Source of the DNA: an uncultured Nitrosomonadales bacterium
GTDB lineage: Bacteria; Pseudomonadota; Gammaproteobacteria; Burkholderiales; Gallionellaceae
Assembly (NCBI GenBank): GCA_903934275.1
Contig: CAIZNF010000408.1
Location: 1 to 22,406, forward strand
Reading direction: 5' to 3'
DNA: 22,406 nucleotides
Positions within the stretch are counted from its first letter, which is position 1. Each line of letters starts with the position of its first letter. The notes under the pieces are model-generated. The model saw only the letters and a program-made list of their open reading frames with translations, did no database searches and had not been told where the DNA came from. Made by a program: the position numbers and the translations under genes. Positions 7,608 through 15,270 of the stretch are shown here, in pieces.

Positions 7608-10600
7608 CTAAGTCGTGAGCTCATACACCATGTCCCCGACGAAGCGTCTGAAAGACTCGTTCTCGACGAACTGCTTGTAGACCTGCGTGTCGTCCTTGAG
7701 GAGTAATTGCATCACCCTGCCCAGCGCCTGATCGTGGGCCATGCGTGCGGTGTGTGGCGTATTCTCCTTGGCATTCTGGTAGGCCTTGTCGGCGGCGACC
7801 TTGGGCGCGATGTCGTCGCGGATACGCTTTGCAACGTGATCTGCATCGGTGAACAGCGTGCCGAAGTGTTCGTTGAAAGTCTTGAGGATGTTGCTCAGAC
7901 GGTCGAGCTCAGGCTGGCCTTTACCGCCTCCAGTATCCGTCGGGACGGGTTCAATCTCGGCATCTGCATCCGCCAGCGCAATCCTCATGACTGCCTTTTT
8001 CTCGACGCGGTAGCTGTCCATGTCAATCGCTTCGAGGATGCCTTTAGCGAGGTCTTCTTCCTTCGGCGCAGGCAGTTTTGGCGTGAGCAGGTTGAGCAGG
8101 ATCGAGAGCCTCTCCCACTCGATGTTGGTGTAGGACATCACCGAAGCGAGGAAGTCGTAGGTGCGACAGAACACCTTCGCCTTGCCCTTGAATTCCACCT
8201 GCTGATCCTCGTCTAGCGTGTCCGTGTAGACCGCCACGCACGCATCGAGGATCGGATCGAGCTTGTCGCGGTCGGTGCCATCGAGGAATAATTTAACCAA
8301 CTGTTGCACCTGAGCCGGTGAGTACACTTGCGCGCCATCGAGTGCGGCCTTCAGGTCATGCAGCTTGTTGGGGTCAGTCTCTTCTGCGAGCAGCGTTGTG
8401 CGGTAATAGTCCTGGAAGGCGAAGGTGATCGCCTCGCTATTGTTCTGGAAATCCAAGACAAAGCAGTCGTGTTTCTGCGGATGCGCCCGGTTGATCCGCG
8501 ACAGCGTCTGCACCGCCTTGATGCCGGATAGCGGCTTGTCCACGTACATCGTGTGCAAGAGAGGTTCGTCGTAACCGGTCTGGAACTTGTCGGCGCAGAT
8601 CAGGAAGCGGTATGGGTCTTCTTGAATCTTGTCGGCGATGTCGCCGCTCGAGAACCCGTTGATTGATTTCTCGCTCACCTTTGTACCGCCGTACTCATAC
8701 TCGCCGGAGAAGGCAACGATGGCCTGATACGGGCTCTTGCGCTCGACGAGATAATCCTTGAAAGCGTGGTAATACTGGATCGCGCGCTCGATGCCACTGG
8801 ACACCACCATAGCCCGTGCCTGGCCGCCAATCTTGCCGAACGCGAGCACCTGCTCGTGGAAATGATCCACCATGATCTCGGCCTTGAGCCGGATCGCATG
8901 GTCGTGGCTCTCCACATAGCGGCGCAGTTTCTTCTTCGCCCGCTTGGTATCGAACTCAGGATCGCTCTCGATCTTCTTGACCAGCTTGTAGTAGCTGTCA
9001 ACTGGCGTATAGGTCTTGAGCACGTCGAGGATGAAACGCTCTTCGACCGCCTGTTTCATCGTATAGCTGTGGAAGGGCTTATGCTTGACCTTGCCCTCGG
9101 CATCGGGTGGCAGTGCCTCGCCGAACATCTCCAATGTCTTATTCTTGGGCGTGGCGGTAAAGGCGAAGTAGCTGGCGTTGGTCAGCATTTTGCGCGCCGC
9201 CATACGTTTTTCGAGTGCTTCATTCACTGTGTCTTCGGGGTCGCTCTCCTCATCCTCGCCCTCCGCATCGCCCAACGCCTTACTCATCGCCGCCGACGTC
9301 TTGCCGCCCTGGCTCGAATGCGCTTCGTCGATGACGATGGCGAAGGTCTTCCCGCCCTCGGTGGCGATCTCGTCGAGAATGAAGGGGAACTTCTGTACCG
9401 TCGAGACGATGATCTTCTTACCCTCCTGAATAAACTTGCGCAGATCGCCCGAGTGCTCGGCGTGGCCAACCGTTGCGCCCACCTGCATGAACTGCTTGAT
9501 GGTCTTCTGTATCTGGTCGTCGAGAATGCGGCGGTCGGTAACGACGATCACCGAGTCGAACACTTCCTTGCCGTCACGCTTCACGCCGATGAGCTGGTGC
9601 GCAAGCCAGGCAATGGAGTTTGACTTGCCGCTACCCGCCGAGTGCTGCACGAGATAACGCTTGCCAGCACCATTGGTGCGCACATCGTCCAGCACCTGCC
9701 GCACTACGCCGAGCTGGTGGTAGCGGGGGAATACCTGGCTGCGCTTTTTCTTGCCCGTCTTCGCATTCTTCGTCTCGACGATCTGGGCGTAATTTTCGAA
9801 GATGTCGGTCAGCCCCGCTGGGGTGAGTACCACTTTCCAAAGGTAGTCGGTCTTGAGGCCCTGCGAGTTGGGCGAGTTACCCGCGCCGTCGTGGTAGCCC
9901 TTGTTGAAAGGCAGAAACCACGAGCCTTTGCCCTTAAGCTCGGTACACATTTTTACTTCGCTGTCGTCCACCGCGAAATGCACCACACAGCGGCCAAACT
10001 CAAAGAGCTTCTCGCGCGGGTCGCGGTCGCGGCGGTACTGCTCTACCGCATCCTCCACCGTCTGCTTGGTGAGGCTGTTTTTCAGCTCGAAGGTGGCGAT
10101 GGGCAAACCGTTGATGAACAACCCCAAATCGAGCGAGCGGCGTGTTTCGTCGTTGCTGTAGGCGAGCTGGCGCGTGATCGAAAAGCGGTTCTGTGCGTGC
10201 AGTGCTTGCGCCTTGGCGTTGCCCTCGGAGGGTGTAGCGTAGAACAGGTCGAAGTGGCCGGCTGGATGGTGCTCGATACCTTTGCGCAGTACGTCGATGA
10301 CACCGCGCTTGCCGATCTCGGACGAGAGCCGCGAGAGAAACTTGAGGCGATTAATATCCTTGGGGTCGTTGGCATCGGCCAGCACCAGCTTGTTGAAGGC
10401 ATCAGGCTGAGTGACGCGCAGGAAAGCGAAGAGTTGCGACACGTCGAGCGCGTGGGCTCGGTCGTAATCCTTTGGGCTTCCCGCGAAGTACCCAGTGCCG
10501 CCATAGGGCGCGAGCGGCTCGGTGACCACGTTCGGCATGACGGCAAGGCCATCCACACCGGTCATGTGGCGCATGATGAGCGTCTCTAAACCTTTCTCGC

Positions 10601-10616
10601 TGGTATCCGTGCTCAT
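7608..10616 (-). CDS. hsdR: Type I restriction enzyme, R (endonuclease/translocase) subunit
   Basis: Motor and nuclease subunit that joins the HsdM/HsdS complex, pumps DNA by ATP hydrolysis and cuts unmodified DNA. The N-terminal PD-(D/E)XK nuclease shows Asp163 and the E-L-K triad at Glu177/Lys179. The helicase region has Walker A HSAGSGKS at 325-332, DEAH at 430-433, TATP at 487-490 and motif VI QTLSRINRAHP at 703-713. At 1002 residues it is normal, and it appears intact. I chose ATG at 10616 with a GGGGG stretch 6-10 bases upstream. A TTG four codons earlier is the alternative. It is separated by 122 bases from darG, the only large gap within the hsdM-to-hsdR run, and may have its own expression control. 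Confidence 0.95.
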   Translation of the reverse strand: MSTDTSEKGLETLIMRHMTGVDGLAVMPNVVTEPLAPYGGTGYFAGSPKDYDRAHALDVSQLFAFLRVTQPDAFNKLVLADANDPKDINRLKFLSRLSSEIGKRGVIDVLRKGIEHHPAGHFDLFYATPSEGNAKAQALHAQNRFSITRQLAYSNDETRRSLDLGLFINGLPIATFELKNSLTKQTVEDAVEQYRRDRDPREKLFEFGRCVVHFAVDDSEVKMCTELKGKGSWFLPFNKGYHDGAGNSPNSQGLKTDYLWKVVLTPAGLTDIFENYAQIVETKNAKTGKKKRSQVFPRYHQLGVVRQVLDDVRTNGAGKRYLVQHSAGSGKSNSIAWLAHQLIGVKRDGKEVFDSVIVVTDRRILDDQIQKTIKQFMQVGATVGHAEHSGDLRKFIQEGKKIIVSTVQKFPFILDEIATEGGKTFAIVIDEAHSSQGGKTSAAMSKALGDAEGEDEESDPEDTVNEALEKRMAARKMLTNASYFAFTATPKNKTLEMFGEALPPDAEGKVKHKPFHSYTMKQAVEERFILDVLKTYTPVDSYYKLVKKIESDPEFDTKRAKKKLRRYVESHDHAIRLKAEIMVDHFHEQVLAFGKIGGQARAMVVSSGIERAIQYYHAFKDYLVERKSPYQAIVAFSGEYEYGGTKVSEKSINGFSSGDIADKIQEDPYRFLICADKFQTGYDEPLLHTMYVDKPLSGIKAVQTLSRINRAHPQKHDCFVLDFQNNSEAITFAFQDYYRTTLLAEETDPNKLHDLKAALDGAQVYSPAQVQQLVKLFLDGTDRDKLDPILDACVAVYTDTLDEDQQVEFKGKAKVFCRTYDFLASVMSYTNIEWERLSILLNLLTPKLPAPKEEDLAKGILEAIDMDSYRVEKKAVMRIALADADAEIEPVPTDTGGGKGQPELDRLSNILKTFNEHFGTLFTDADHVAKRIRDDIAPKVAADKAYQNAKENTPHTARMAHDQALGRVMQLLLKDDTQVYKQFVENESFRRFVGDMVYELTT

Positions 10617-10628
10617 CCAAGCCCCCAA

Positions 10629-10736
10629 TCAACTACCCATCAACTAAATCAAATTCGACAACCCTTTGTTTTTACATGCTGCAAAAGATTCTTATCGGGT
10701 GAAAGCCACCGATTCATCAAGTACCCGTCAAGTAAA
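10629..10736 (-). repeat. Duplicated 11-base direct repeats in the darG-hsdR gap
   Basis: On the minus strand TACTTGACGGGTACTTGA (near 10734-10717) and TAGTTGATGGGTAGTTGA (near 10646-10629) each consist of a heptamer repeated after a four-base spacer. The two blocks match at 17 of 20 positions across their 20-base extents (10717-10736 and 10629-10648) and are 88 bases apart. They flank the gap between darG and hsdR. They could be operator sites or a local duplication. Confidence 0.6.
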
Positions 10737-10738
10737 AC

Positions 10739-11785
10739 TCAGGCAGCTTCAGCCAACCATCCCTGCTCACGCAACCGCTCAGCAGCCAGGCTGATTTGAT
10801 CTGTCGTAAATTGACGTTTGCGCGTATTCCAGCGGTGTACAGCCTCGGTAATTTCGGGGACGCTTGCAGCACCTTCCTGAGTAGCCACCCAATGCACCGT
10901 GGAAAGCAACTCAAGTCCATAGGGTGTCTCAAAACCTTCTACCAGAGCTTCGGTGCGGTCGAGTCGTGCATGCGTGGCAGCATGTGCATTCAAGAACAGC
11001 ACAGCTTCCTCCACGGCACCGGGCACCAAGGATAGCGGCTTGTCTGGTGCATCGCCGCCATCTGCATATCCGCTGACCAGATGCCCTTCGACTGCCAGTA
11101 GTACATGGCGCAGATTCTCGGCATAAGGGCCGTAGGGTGCCTTCACATAGCGCAGGCGCAACGGCTCGCCCGCCGCTTGCAGGAAATACATCAGCTTGTG
11201 TACTTCCAGAAGGCTGATGCTCGGGTCAAGCAACGCGCCCAGATAGCGGCGCATCAGTGCCACCAGCGCCGCCCGACCGGCGGTGATTTTTGGCACTTCG
11301 GTCGAACGGTTAGCGCGGCTATCGGCAGGCGCACCAGTCGGTTCGAATATCTGTACTTCTACATCCGGCAATGTTGCAAAGGCACGCTCGACCAGCGGCC
11401 TGACCTGGTTCCAATCCAGCCCGCCCAATCCGCTGCCCAGCGGCGGAATAGCGATGGAGCGAATACCCCGCGCCCGCACTTCATCCACCAAAGCCACCAG
11501 CCCGGCCTCGACATCCTCAATCCGGCTCTTGCCGCGCCAATGGCGCTTGGTAGGAAAATTGACGATATAACGAGGAGAAGTCAGCTCCCCTGTATCAAAC
11601 ACAAACATCCGCCCCGGCTGTACTTCCTCACGTTTGCAGGCGGCGGCATAAGCCTTGAAATTAGCCGGGAACATTTCTTTGAACTGAAGCGCAATGCCGC
11701 GCCCCATGATCCCCACACAGTTGACCGTGTTCACCAGCGCTTCGGCCTCGGCCTTCAAAATGTCGCCTGTCGTATAGCGAATCAT
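10739..11785 (-). CDS. darG: DarG: macro-domain DNA ADP-ribosylglycohydrolase antitoxin
   Basis: Antitoxin that removes ADP-ribose from DNA and also binds its toxin DarT. The macro domain fills residues 1-145: GDIL at 7-10, the NTVNCVGIMGRGIALQF block at 19-35, Lys80 in FPTKRHWR (Lys80 is, from memory, the catalytic lysine of characterised DarG), and the PPLGSGLGGLDW loop at 114-125. A helical C-terminal domain (about 170-348) contains HKLMYFLQ and YVKAPYGPY, conserved in DarG and expected to bind DarT. I chose ATG at 11785 because it has a GGGAGA ribosome-binding site and starts the domain exactly. An upstream in-frame ATG at 11812 would overlap darT. It follows darT by 14 bases. Confidence 0.92.
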   Translation of the reverse strand: MIRYTTGDILKAEAEALVNTVNCVGIMGRGIALQFKEMFPANFKAYAAACKREEVQPGRMFVFDTGELTSPRYIVNFPTKRHWRGKSRIEDVEAGLVALVDEVRARGIRSIAIPPLGSGLGGLDWNQVRPLVERAFATLPDVEVQIFEPTGAPADSRANRSTEVPKITAGRAALVALMRRYLGALLDPSISLLEVHKLMYFLQAAGEPLRLRYVKAPYGPYAENLRHVLLAVEGHLVSGYADGGDAPDKPLSLVPGAVEEAVLFLNAHAATHARLDRTEALVEGFETPYGLELLSTVHWVATQEGAASVPEITEAVHRWNTRKRQFTTDQISLAAERLREQGWLAEAA

Positions 11786-11799
11786 CGCATTCTCCCTAT

Positions 11800-12444
11800 T
11801 CAGAAATACCATCCGCGCTGCACTTCCACCGTCGGGCGATGCGTCGCGTTTTGTGCAGCGTTGACAACCTTACCATAGACCGTGGCATCAAATACCCCGA
11901 TGCGCCGCACCAGATGCCAAGGGAAAAACTCTTGCAGCAAAAATTCAGCCTGCTTGCCTTCCTTCACCTGCGCATCGCGAAAATCTGGAGCAGCCACCGC
12001 AGCCCAATCCACCTCGTCGAGCTGTCCCAAATCGTTGCGAAACTCGGTGTAGTTCGCCCCGGCGTTGGAGAGGGTAAAAGCCCAGCGCTTCCCCTGTTGA
12101 ACGCCCCATTGAACCACTTCATGCATGTCTGCCTCAAGATGCAGGATGGGCGTCTGTCCGCCTTTGTAGCCCATATCTGGATGGTTCGCGCAGTAGATCA
12201 AGTACAGCATGATTGAGCGCGGGCAAAAGTAAAATGGCACATAGTCGCCCACATGATCGCCGGGATGACATTTGACCGGCAGCCCCAGACGCCGCTGTTT
12301 GATGTTGCTCATGCCTATGCTGGCAGTTGGCCCACCCTGCGCAATCATCGCCGCATCTGACCAGAGACCGCCTGCTGCAAGGATGGCAGGCAGGTTGTCC
12401 ACATGGGTGATGTGGTAAAGCTTGGGTTGGGCGGGCACGGCCAT
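11800..12444 (-). CDS. darT: DarT: DNA ADP-ribosyltransferase toxin (DUF4433)
   Basis: Toxin that transfers ADP-ribose from NAD+ to bases in single-stranded DNA, blocking replication. Studied macro-domain-paired DarT enzymes modify thymidine, and DarTG systems are known to abort phage infection. At 214 residues it is of normal size. Family signatures are YHITHVDNL at 10-18, Arg51-Arg52, YVPFYFCPRSIMLYLI at 68-83, and KEGKQAEFLL at 161-170, whose Glu167 matches the catalytic glutamate position. All key residues appear intact, so the toxin should be active and darG essential. Its ATG overlaps the hsdS stop by one base (TGATG), so its translation is likely coupled to the restriction operon. Confidence 0.93.
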   Translation of the reverse strand: MAVPAQPKLYHITHVDNLPAILAAGGLWSDAAMIAQGGPTASIGMSNIKQRRLGLPVKCHPGDHVGDYVPFYFCPRSIMLYLIYCANHPDMGYKGGQTPILHLEADMHEVVQWGVQQGKRWAFTLSNAGANYTEFRNDLGQLDEVDWAAVAAPDFRDAQVKEGKQAEFLLQEFFPWHLVRRIGVFDATVYGKVVNAAQNATHRPTVEVQRGWYF

Positions 12445-13844
12445 CAGGCATCCTCCTCGGCCAATTCTTCACCAGACTCGTCCATCTCCGCAAGCTCCGG
12501 TTCATCGGCAGGCGCGCACTCAACCTCTGGCAGCCGCGCGGCGGCTTCGCGCACGTCGAGCTTGCCGGTGACCACATCGGCGATCAAGCGGGTGCGGTAT
12601 TCGCGCAGGAGGTCTATTTCGCGTTCGATGCGTGAAGCGGTTTTTTCGACTTCTTCAGTCTGTGCGCAGACTTGCACTGCAATTTTGTCCTGCTCATCTC
12701 TTGGAGGTATGGGCAAAACCATTTGTCCATAGCGTGTGGAGTTAAGGTTTGCCTGATGCAAGCTAACGAGAGCTTGGCTTCTTGAGTAGCTCCAAAACTG
12801 CATGCTGTTCAAAAGATAGTTTAGCCAGAACGGGTTGTTTTCTAGTTTTGTGCGAAGGCGGACGAGATAAGATGCAAATGTAATTCTATCCGTTGCTGCC
12901 CCAGAAAACAGGCCAACTTTACCCACCAATTCTGGACTGTTAGTGCGGTTAAACAACAGGTCATTTTTTTCAAGCAAAAGACCCGGAGGAACAGAATCGA
13001 GACCTCCTCGCTTAGGAGTCAGTATTCTCCCATTCTGAATATGTCCCATCGTGAGCACGCGGACTAAACCTTCTCCCCGTGCATTTTCTGAGGTTCCGTA
13101 ATCCATGCGATCAAGAAGTTGTTTGAGCGGACGTGTTTCCCAATGCGCCGGAATCTGCCCCAGCCAGGGAATGCCGGAATCCTTGAGCGGCACATCGGGA
13201 TTCAAGCCGCACGTGACGGCGCGGTGGATGATGGCTTGCTTCTGCTCGTTCAGCAGCGCGATGGTCTTGCGCTTGGCGCGTATCGCTTTGTCCAGCCGCT
13301 GTGTGGCGTGATCGAGGAAGCGCACGATGGCGGCTTGTTCGTCGGGTGGTGGCACAAGCACAGGAATTTGCCGCATTCCAGAAATCGTTAAATCCCACTG
13401 TCCTACTCGCACCCCGTCCGACGCTTGCCCAAAGTGTGCAACGTAAGGTTTGCTCCTCAAGAGCGTCTGACCAAAAGCACTATTTGCGATATTAAAGTCG
13501 AAAACAAAATATGCAGGACTGACAATGCCGTCGCATGGCGCGATGCCCATCGAACCCTGCCATGCTTTCATCTTGTTAATAACGAGATTGCCTGCACGGG
13601 CAACCTTGTAGTTGCTCAAGTCTTCCGGGATGACATTGTGGTTTTCATTGACATCGGTTAGCGAACGTACAAATACCCCTTTCTCGCGAGCGACAGACAG
13701 TAATGGAAAGTCTGCACGGTTACGCTCATTTCGTGAGCGAATGAGAGTGCGAAGATTATGGACACCCCAATGCGACGGTACTTGCGCCAGCCAGCGTGAG
13801 CCGGAATCCTTGTATTCTGGATAGGGCTTGAGTCCGGCGATCAT
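12444..13844 (-). CDS. hsdS: Type I restriction-modification specificity (S) subunit
   Basis: Recognises the bipartite DNA target of the type I complex. 466 residues with the standard two-fold layout. Target-recognition domain 1 is at about 28-160, and the first conserved helical region runs from PPPDEQAAIVRFL to RAVTCG (166-213). Target-recognition domain 2 is at about 230-378, and a second helical region runs from PPRDEQDKIAV to VTGKLDVREAA (380-435). The protein is internally repeated: YKDSGSRWLAQVPSHW near the start corresponds to LKDSGIPWLGQIPAHW at 220-235. An unusual acidic tail occupies 444-466. The stretches encoding both recognition domains are visibly richer in A+T than the rest, as expected for exchanged domains. 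ATG overlaps the upstream stop by four bases. Confidence 0.95.
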   Translation of the reverse strand: MIAGLKPYPEYKDSGSRWLAQVPSHWGVHNLRTLIRSRNERNRADFPLLSVAREKGVFVRSLTDVNENHNVIPEDLSNYKVARAGNLVINKMKAWQGSMGIAPCDGIVSPAYFVFDFNIANSAFGQTLLRSKPYVAHFGQASDGVRVGQWDLTISGMRQIPVLVPPPDEQAAIVRFLDHATQRLDKAIRAKRKTIALLNEQKQAIIHRAVTCGLNPDVPLKDSGIPWLGQIPAHWETRPLKQLLDRMDYGTSENARGEGLVRVLTMGHIQNGRILTPKRGGLDSVPPGLLLEKNDLLFNRTNSPELVGKVGLFSGAATDRITFASYLVRLRTKLENNPFWLNYLLNSMQFWSYSRSQALVSLHQANLNSTRYGQMVLPIPPRDEQDKIAVQVCAQTEEVEKTASRIEREIDLLREYRTRLIADVVTGKLDVREAAARLPEVECAPADEPELAEMDESGEELAEEDA

Positions 13845-14170
13845 GGCTGTCCTTCCTGTGCATCGCTATCCCAGTATTCGCGGTAGGCGCTGATGTAGTC
13901 GGCGGTGGCAGCGGGGTCGATGGCCCAATAGTGACGACAGAGCTGCCTGTACAGTTGCAGCACGGGTTCGTGGCCGCAGAAGTCGAGCAGGCCATCCAGC
14001 GTGTGCTCGATGTGCCGGGTGTCGCGGCTGCGGGTGCGCAAGATGTCATCAACCACTGGCTGGTATTGCTGCGCAGCCTGCCGTTGAAGATTCTGCATAC
14101 TGCCCGCGAGGGTGCGGATTGCTTGCATGGCGTCTGTACTGAGCGGAGTCGAAGTAGCATCGTCTCTCAT
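13841..14170 (-). CDS. Unrecognised 109-residue protein inside the type I operon
   Basis: No family assigned. ATG at 14170 overlaps the DUF1016 stop by four bases (ATGA), and its own stop overlaps the hsdS start by four bases, so it is locked between two defence genes. That is strong evidence that it is real. The open frame extends upstream to 14350, but this part overlaps the DUF1016 gene and is ignored. The protein is soluble and mostly helical: a Gln-rich helix at about 12-37, a polar link with RTRSRDTRH, then LDGLLDFCGHEPVLQLYRQL (58-77) and a Tyr/Trp-rich end (YWAIDPAATADYISAYREYW). There is no membrane segment or nuclease motif. A role as an accessory or regulator of the HsdMS complex or of the DUF1016 nuclease is only a guess from position. 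Confidence 0.8.
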   Translation of the reverse strand: MRDDATSTPLSTDAMQAIRTLAGSMQNLQRQAAQQYQPVVDDILRTRSRDTRHIEHTLDGLLDFCGHEPVLQLYRQLCRHYWAIDPAATADYISAYREYWDSDAQEGQP

Positions 14171-15270
14171 GGCTGTTCCCCTGGGCTTTGGGTCAGTCTG
14201 GCCGCTTGTTCCCGCGCGTGCTCGATGGCCTGGTGCAGCCGTGCGCGAAGCAGTGGCAGCGGCGGTAACTCCGTGAGGTACTCGCTGACGCGGATGGATT
14301 TGGCATCGAGTTGAAGCAGTTCCACCTGTTCGGCATCGGCAGAGGCGCACAGGATGAGTCCGATCGGGGCTTCTTCGCCGGGAGCGCGTTCGTGTTTGTC
14401 CAGCCAGCGCAGGTACAGCTCCATCTGTCCAACATGCGCGGGCTGGAAAGACTCCAGTTTCAGTTCGACGGCAATCAGCCTGCGCAGGTGGCGGTGGTAG
14501 AAAAGCAGGTCGAGATGAAAATCGTCCTTGCCTACGCTCATGCGCTTTTGTCGGGCGACGAAGGCGAAGCCGGTGCCCAGTTCCAGCAGGACACCCTCGA
14601 TCTCGCGCAGGATGGCGCTTTCAAGGTCGCGCTCGCTGTAGGCTCCCGTGAGCCCCAGCAGATCGAGAAGGTAGGGGTCGCGAAACACGATGTCGGGGGT
14701 CATCTGCCCTTCGCGGAGCTTGGCGATTTCCACCGAGATGACAGATTCCGGTTTTTTCGATAGCGCGGTACGCTGGAACAACATGCCGCCGATTTTCTGC
14801 CGCAGGGTGCGCACGTCCCAACGCTCGATGCGGCACATTTCGGCGTAAAAATCGCGGGCGAGCGGATCCTTGATCGGGAGTAGCGCGTGAAAATGTGACC
14901 AGCTCAATTGTTGTGACAGCGTCACGACAATTGCCTCATCGGGGAACAACTGCGAAAACTGGATCATGCGGGCGATTTCAGCATAGCTAAAGCCGCGCCC
15001 ATACTCCGCCGTCAATTCTCGTGACACGGTCACGAGAATTTGTTTTCCATACGCGGCCCGACCACCTTGGAGATTCTCATTCAAGAGGCGCCGCCCCACA
15101 TGCCAACAGAGCAGCGTCTGGGTGGCGTAGGCCACAGCAGCGATTCGCTGGCGCGCGGACTGAATGAGGCCGCGCAAATCCGAGAGAAGTCTCGCCTCAT
15201 CAACAAGGGCAGATATCTGCGCCTCTGTGGGTTTGGCCTTTTGAGGCGAAGGGTTGGCTTTCTTCTTCAT
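14167..15270 (-). CDS. DUF1016 (YhcG-type) PD-(D/E)XK nuclease-family protein
   Basis: Family of putative nucleases often found beside type I restriction genes and in other defence loci. Its exact role is unsettled. At 367 residues the length is typical. The N-terminal YhcG domain (about 30-170) contains VGRRLLNENLQGGRAAYGKQ and the SWSHFHALL motif at 123-131. The C-terminal PD-(D/E)XK domain has Asp254 in FHLDLLFYHR, Glu269-Leu-Lys271 and Gln282, so the catalytic set appears complete. ATG overlaps the hsdM stop by four bases, and its stop overlaps the next gene likewise. Two long palindromes lie in its coding sequence (see separate entries). Two matching segments, ILVTVSREL (78-86) and IVVTLSQQL (114-122), are encoded by them. 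Confidence 0.9.
   Translation of the reverse strand: MKKKANPSPQKAKPTEAQISALVDEARLLSDLRGLIQSARQRIAAVAYATQTLLCWHVGRRLLNENLQGGRAAYGKQILVTVSRELTAEYGRGFSYAEIARMIQFSQLFPDEAIVVTLSQQLSWSHFHALLPIKDPLARDFYAEMCRIERWDVRTLRQKIGGMLFQRTALSKKPESVISVEIAKLREGQMTPDIVFRDPYLLDLLGLTGAYSERDLESAILREIEGVLLELGTGFAFVARQKRMSVGKDDFHLDLLFYHRHLRRLIAVELKLESFQPAHVGQMELYLRWLDKHERAPGEEAPIGLILCASADAEQVELLQLDAKSIRVSEYLTELPPLPLLRARLHQAIEHAREQAARLTQSPGEQP
14905..14933. repeat. 29-base palindrome inside the DUF1016 gene
   Basis: CAATTGTTGTGAC and GTCACGACAATTG are inverted copies around AGC, with a single T/C difference that still allows G-U pairing. The core AATTSTYGTGAC with a three-base centre is shared with the palindrome at 15014-15040. 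It encodes IVVTLSQQL. Confidence 0.85.
15014..15040. repeat. 27-base perfect palindrome inside the DUF1016 gene
   Basis: AATTCTCGTGAC (15014-15025) and GTCACGAGAATT (15029-15040) are perfect inverted copies around a three-base centre. It is related to the palindrome 80 bases away at 14905-14933. It encodes ILVTVSREL. Confidence 0.88.

Noticed and set aside
8766..10589. Long plus-strand open frames (up to 315 codons) opposite hsdR
   Set aside because: hsdR is complete with all motifs on the other strand. The antisense frames have biased, low-complexity composition and no recognisable domains, as expected opposite a GC-rich gene.
11105..11878. 257-codon plus-strand frame opposite darG
   Set aside because: Antisense shadow of a clear macro-domain gene, with no ribosome-binding site or family resemblance.
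14171..14350. Upstream extension of the 109-residue protein to 169 residues
   Set aside because: It would overlap the DUF1016 gene by over 180 bases, has shadow-like composition, and ignores the ATGA overlap start at 14170.
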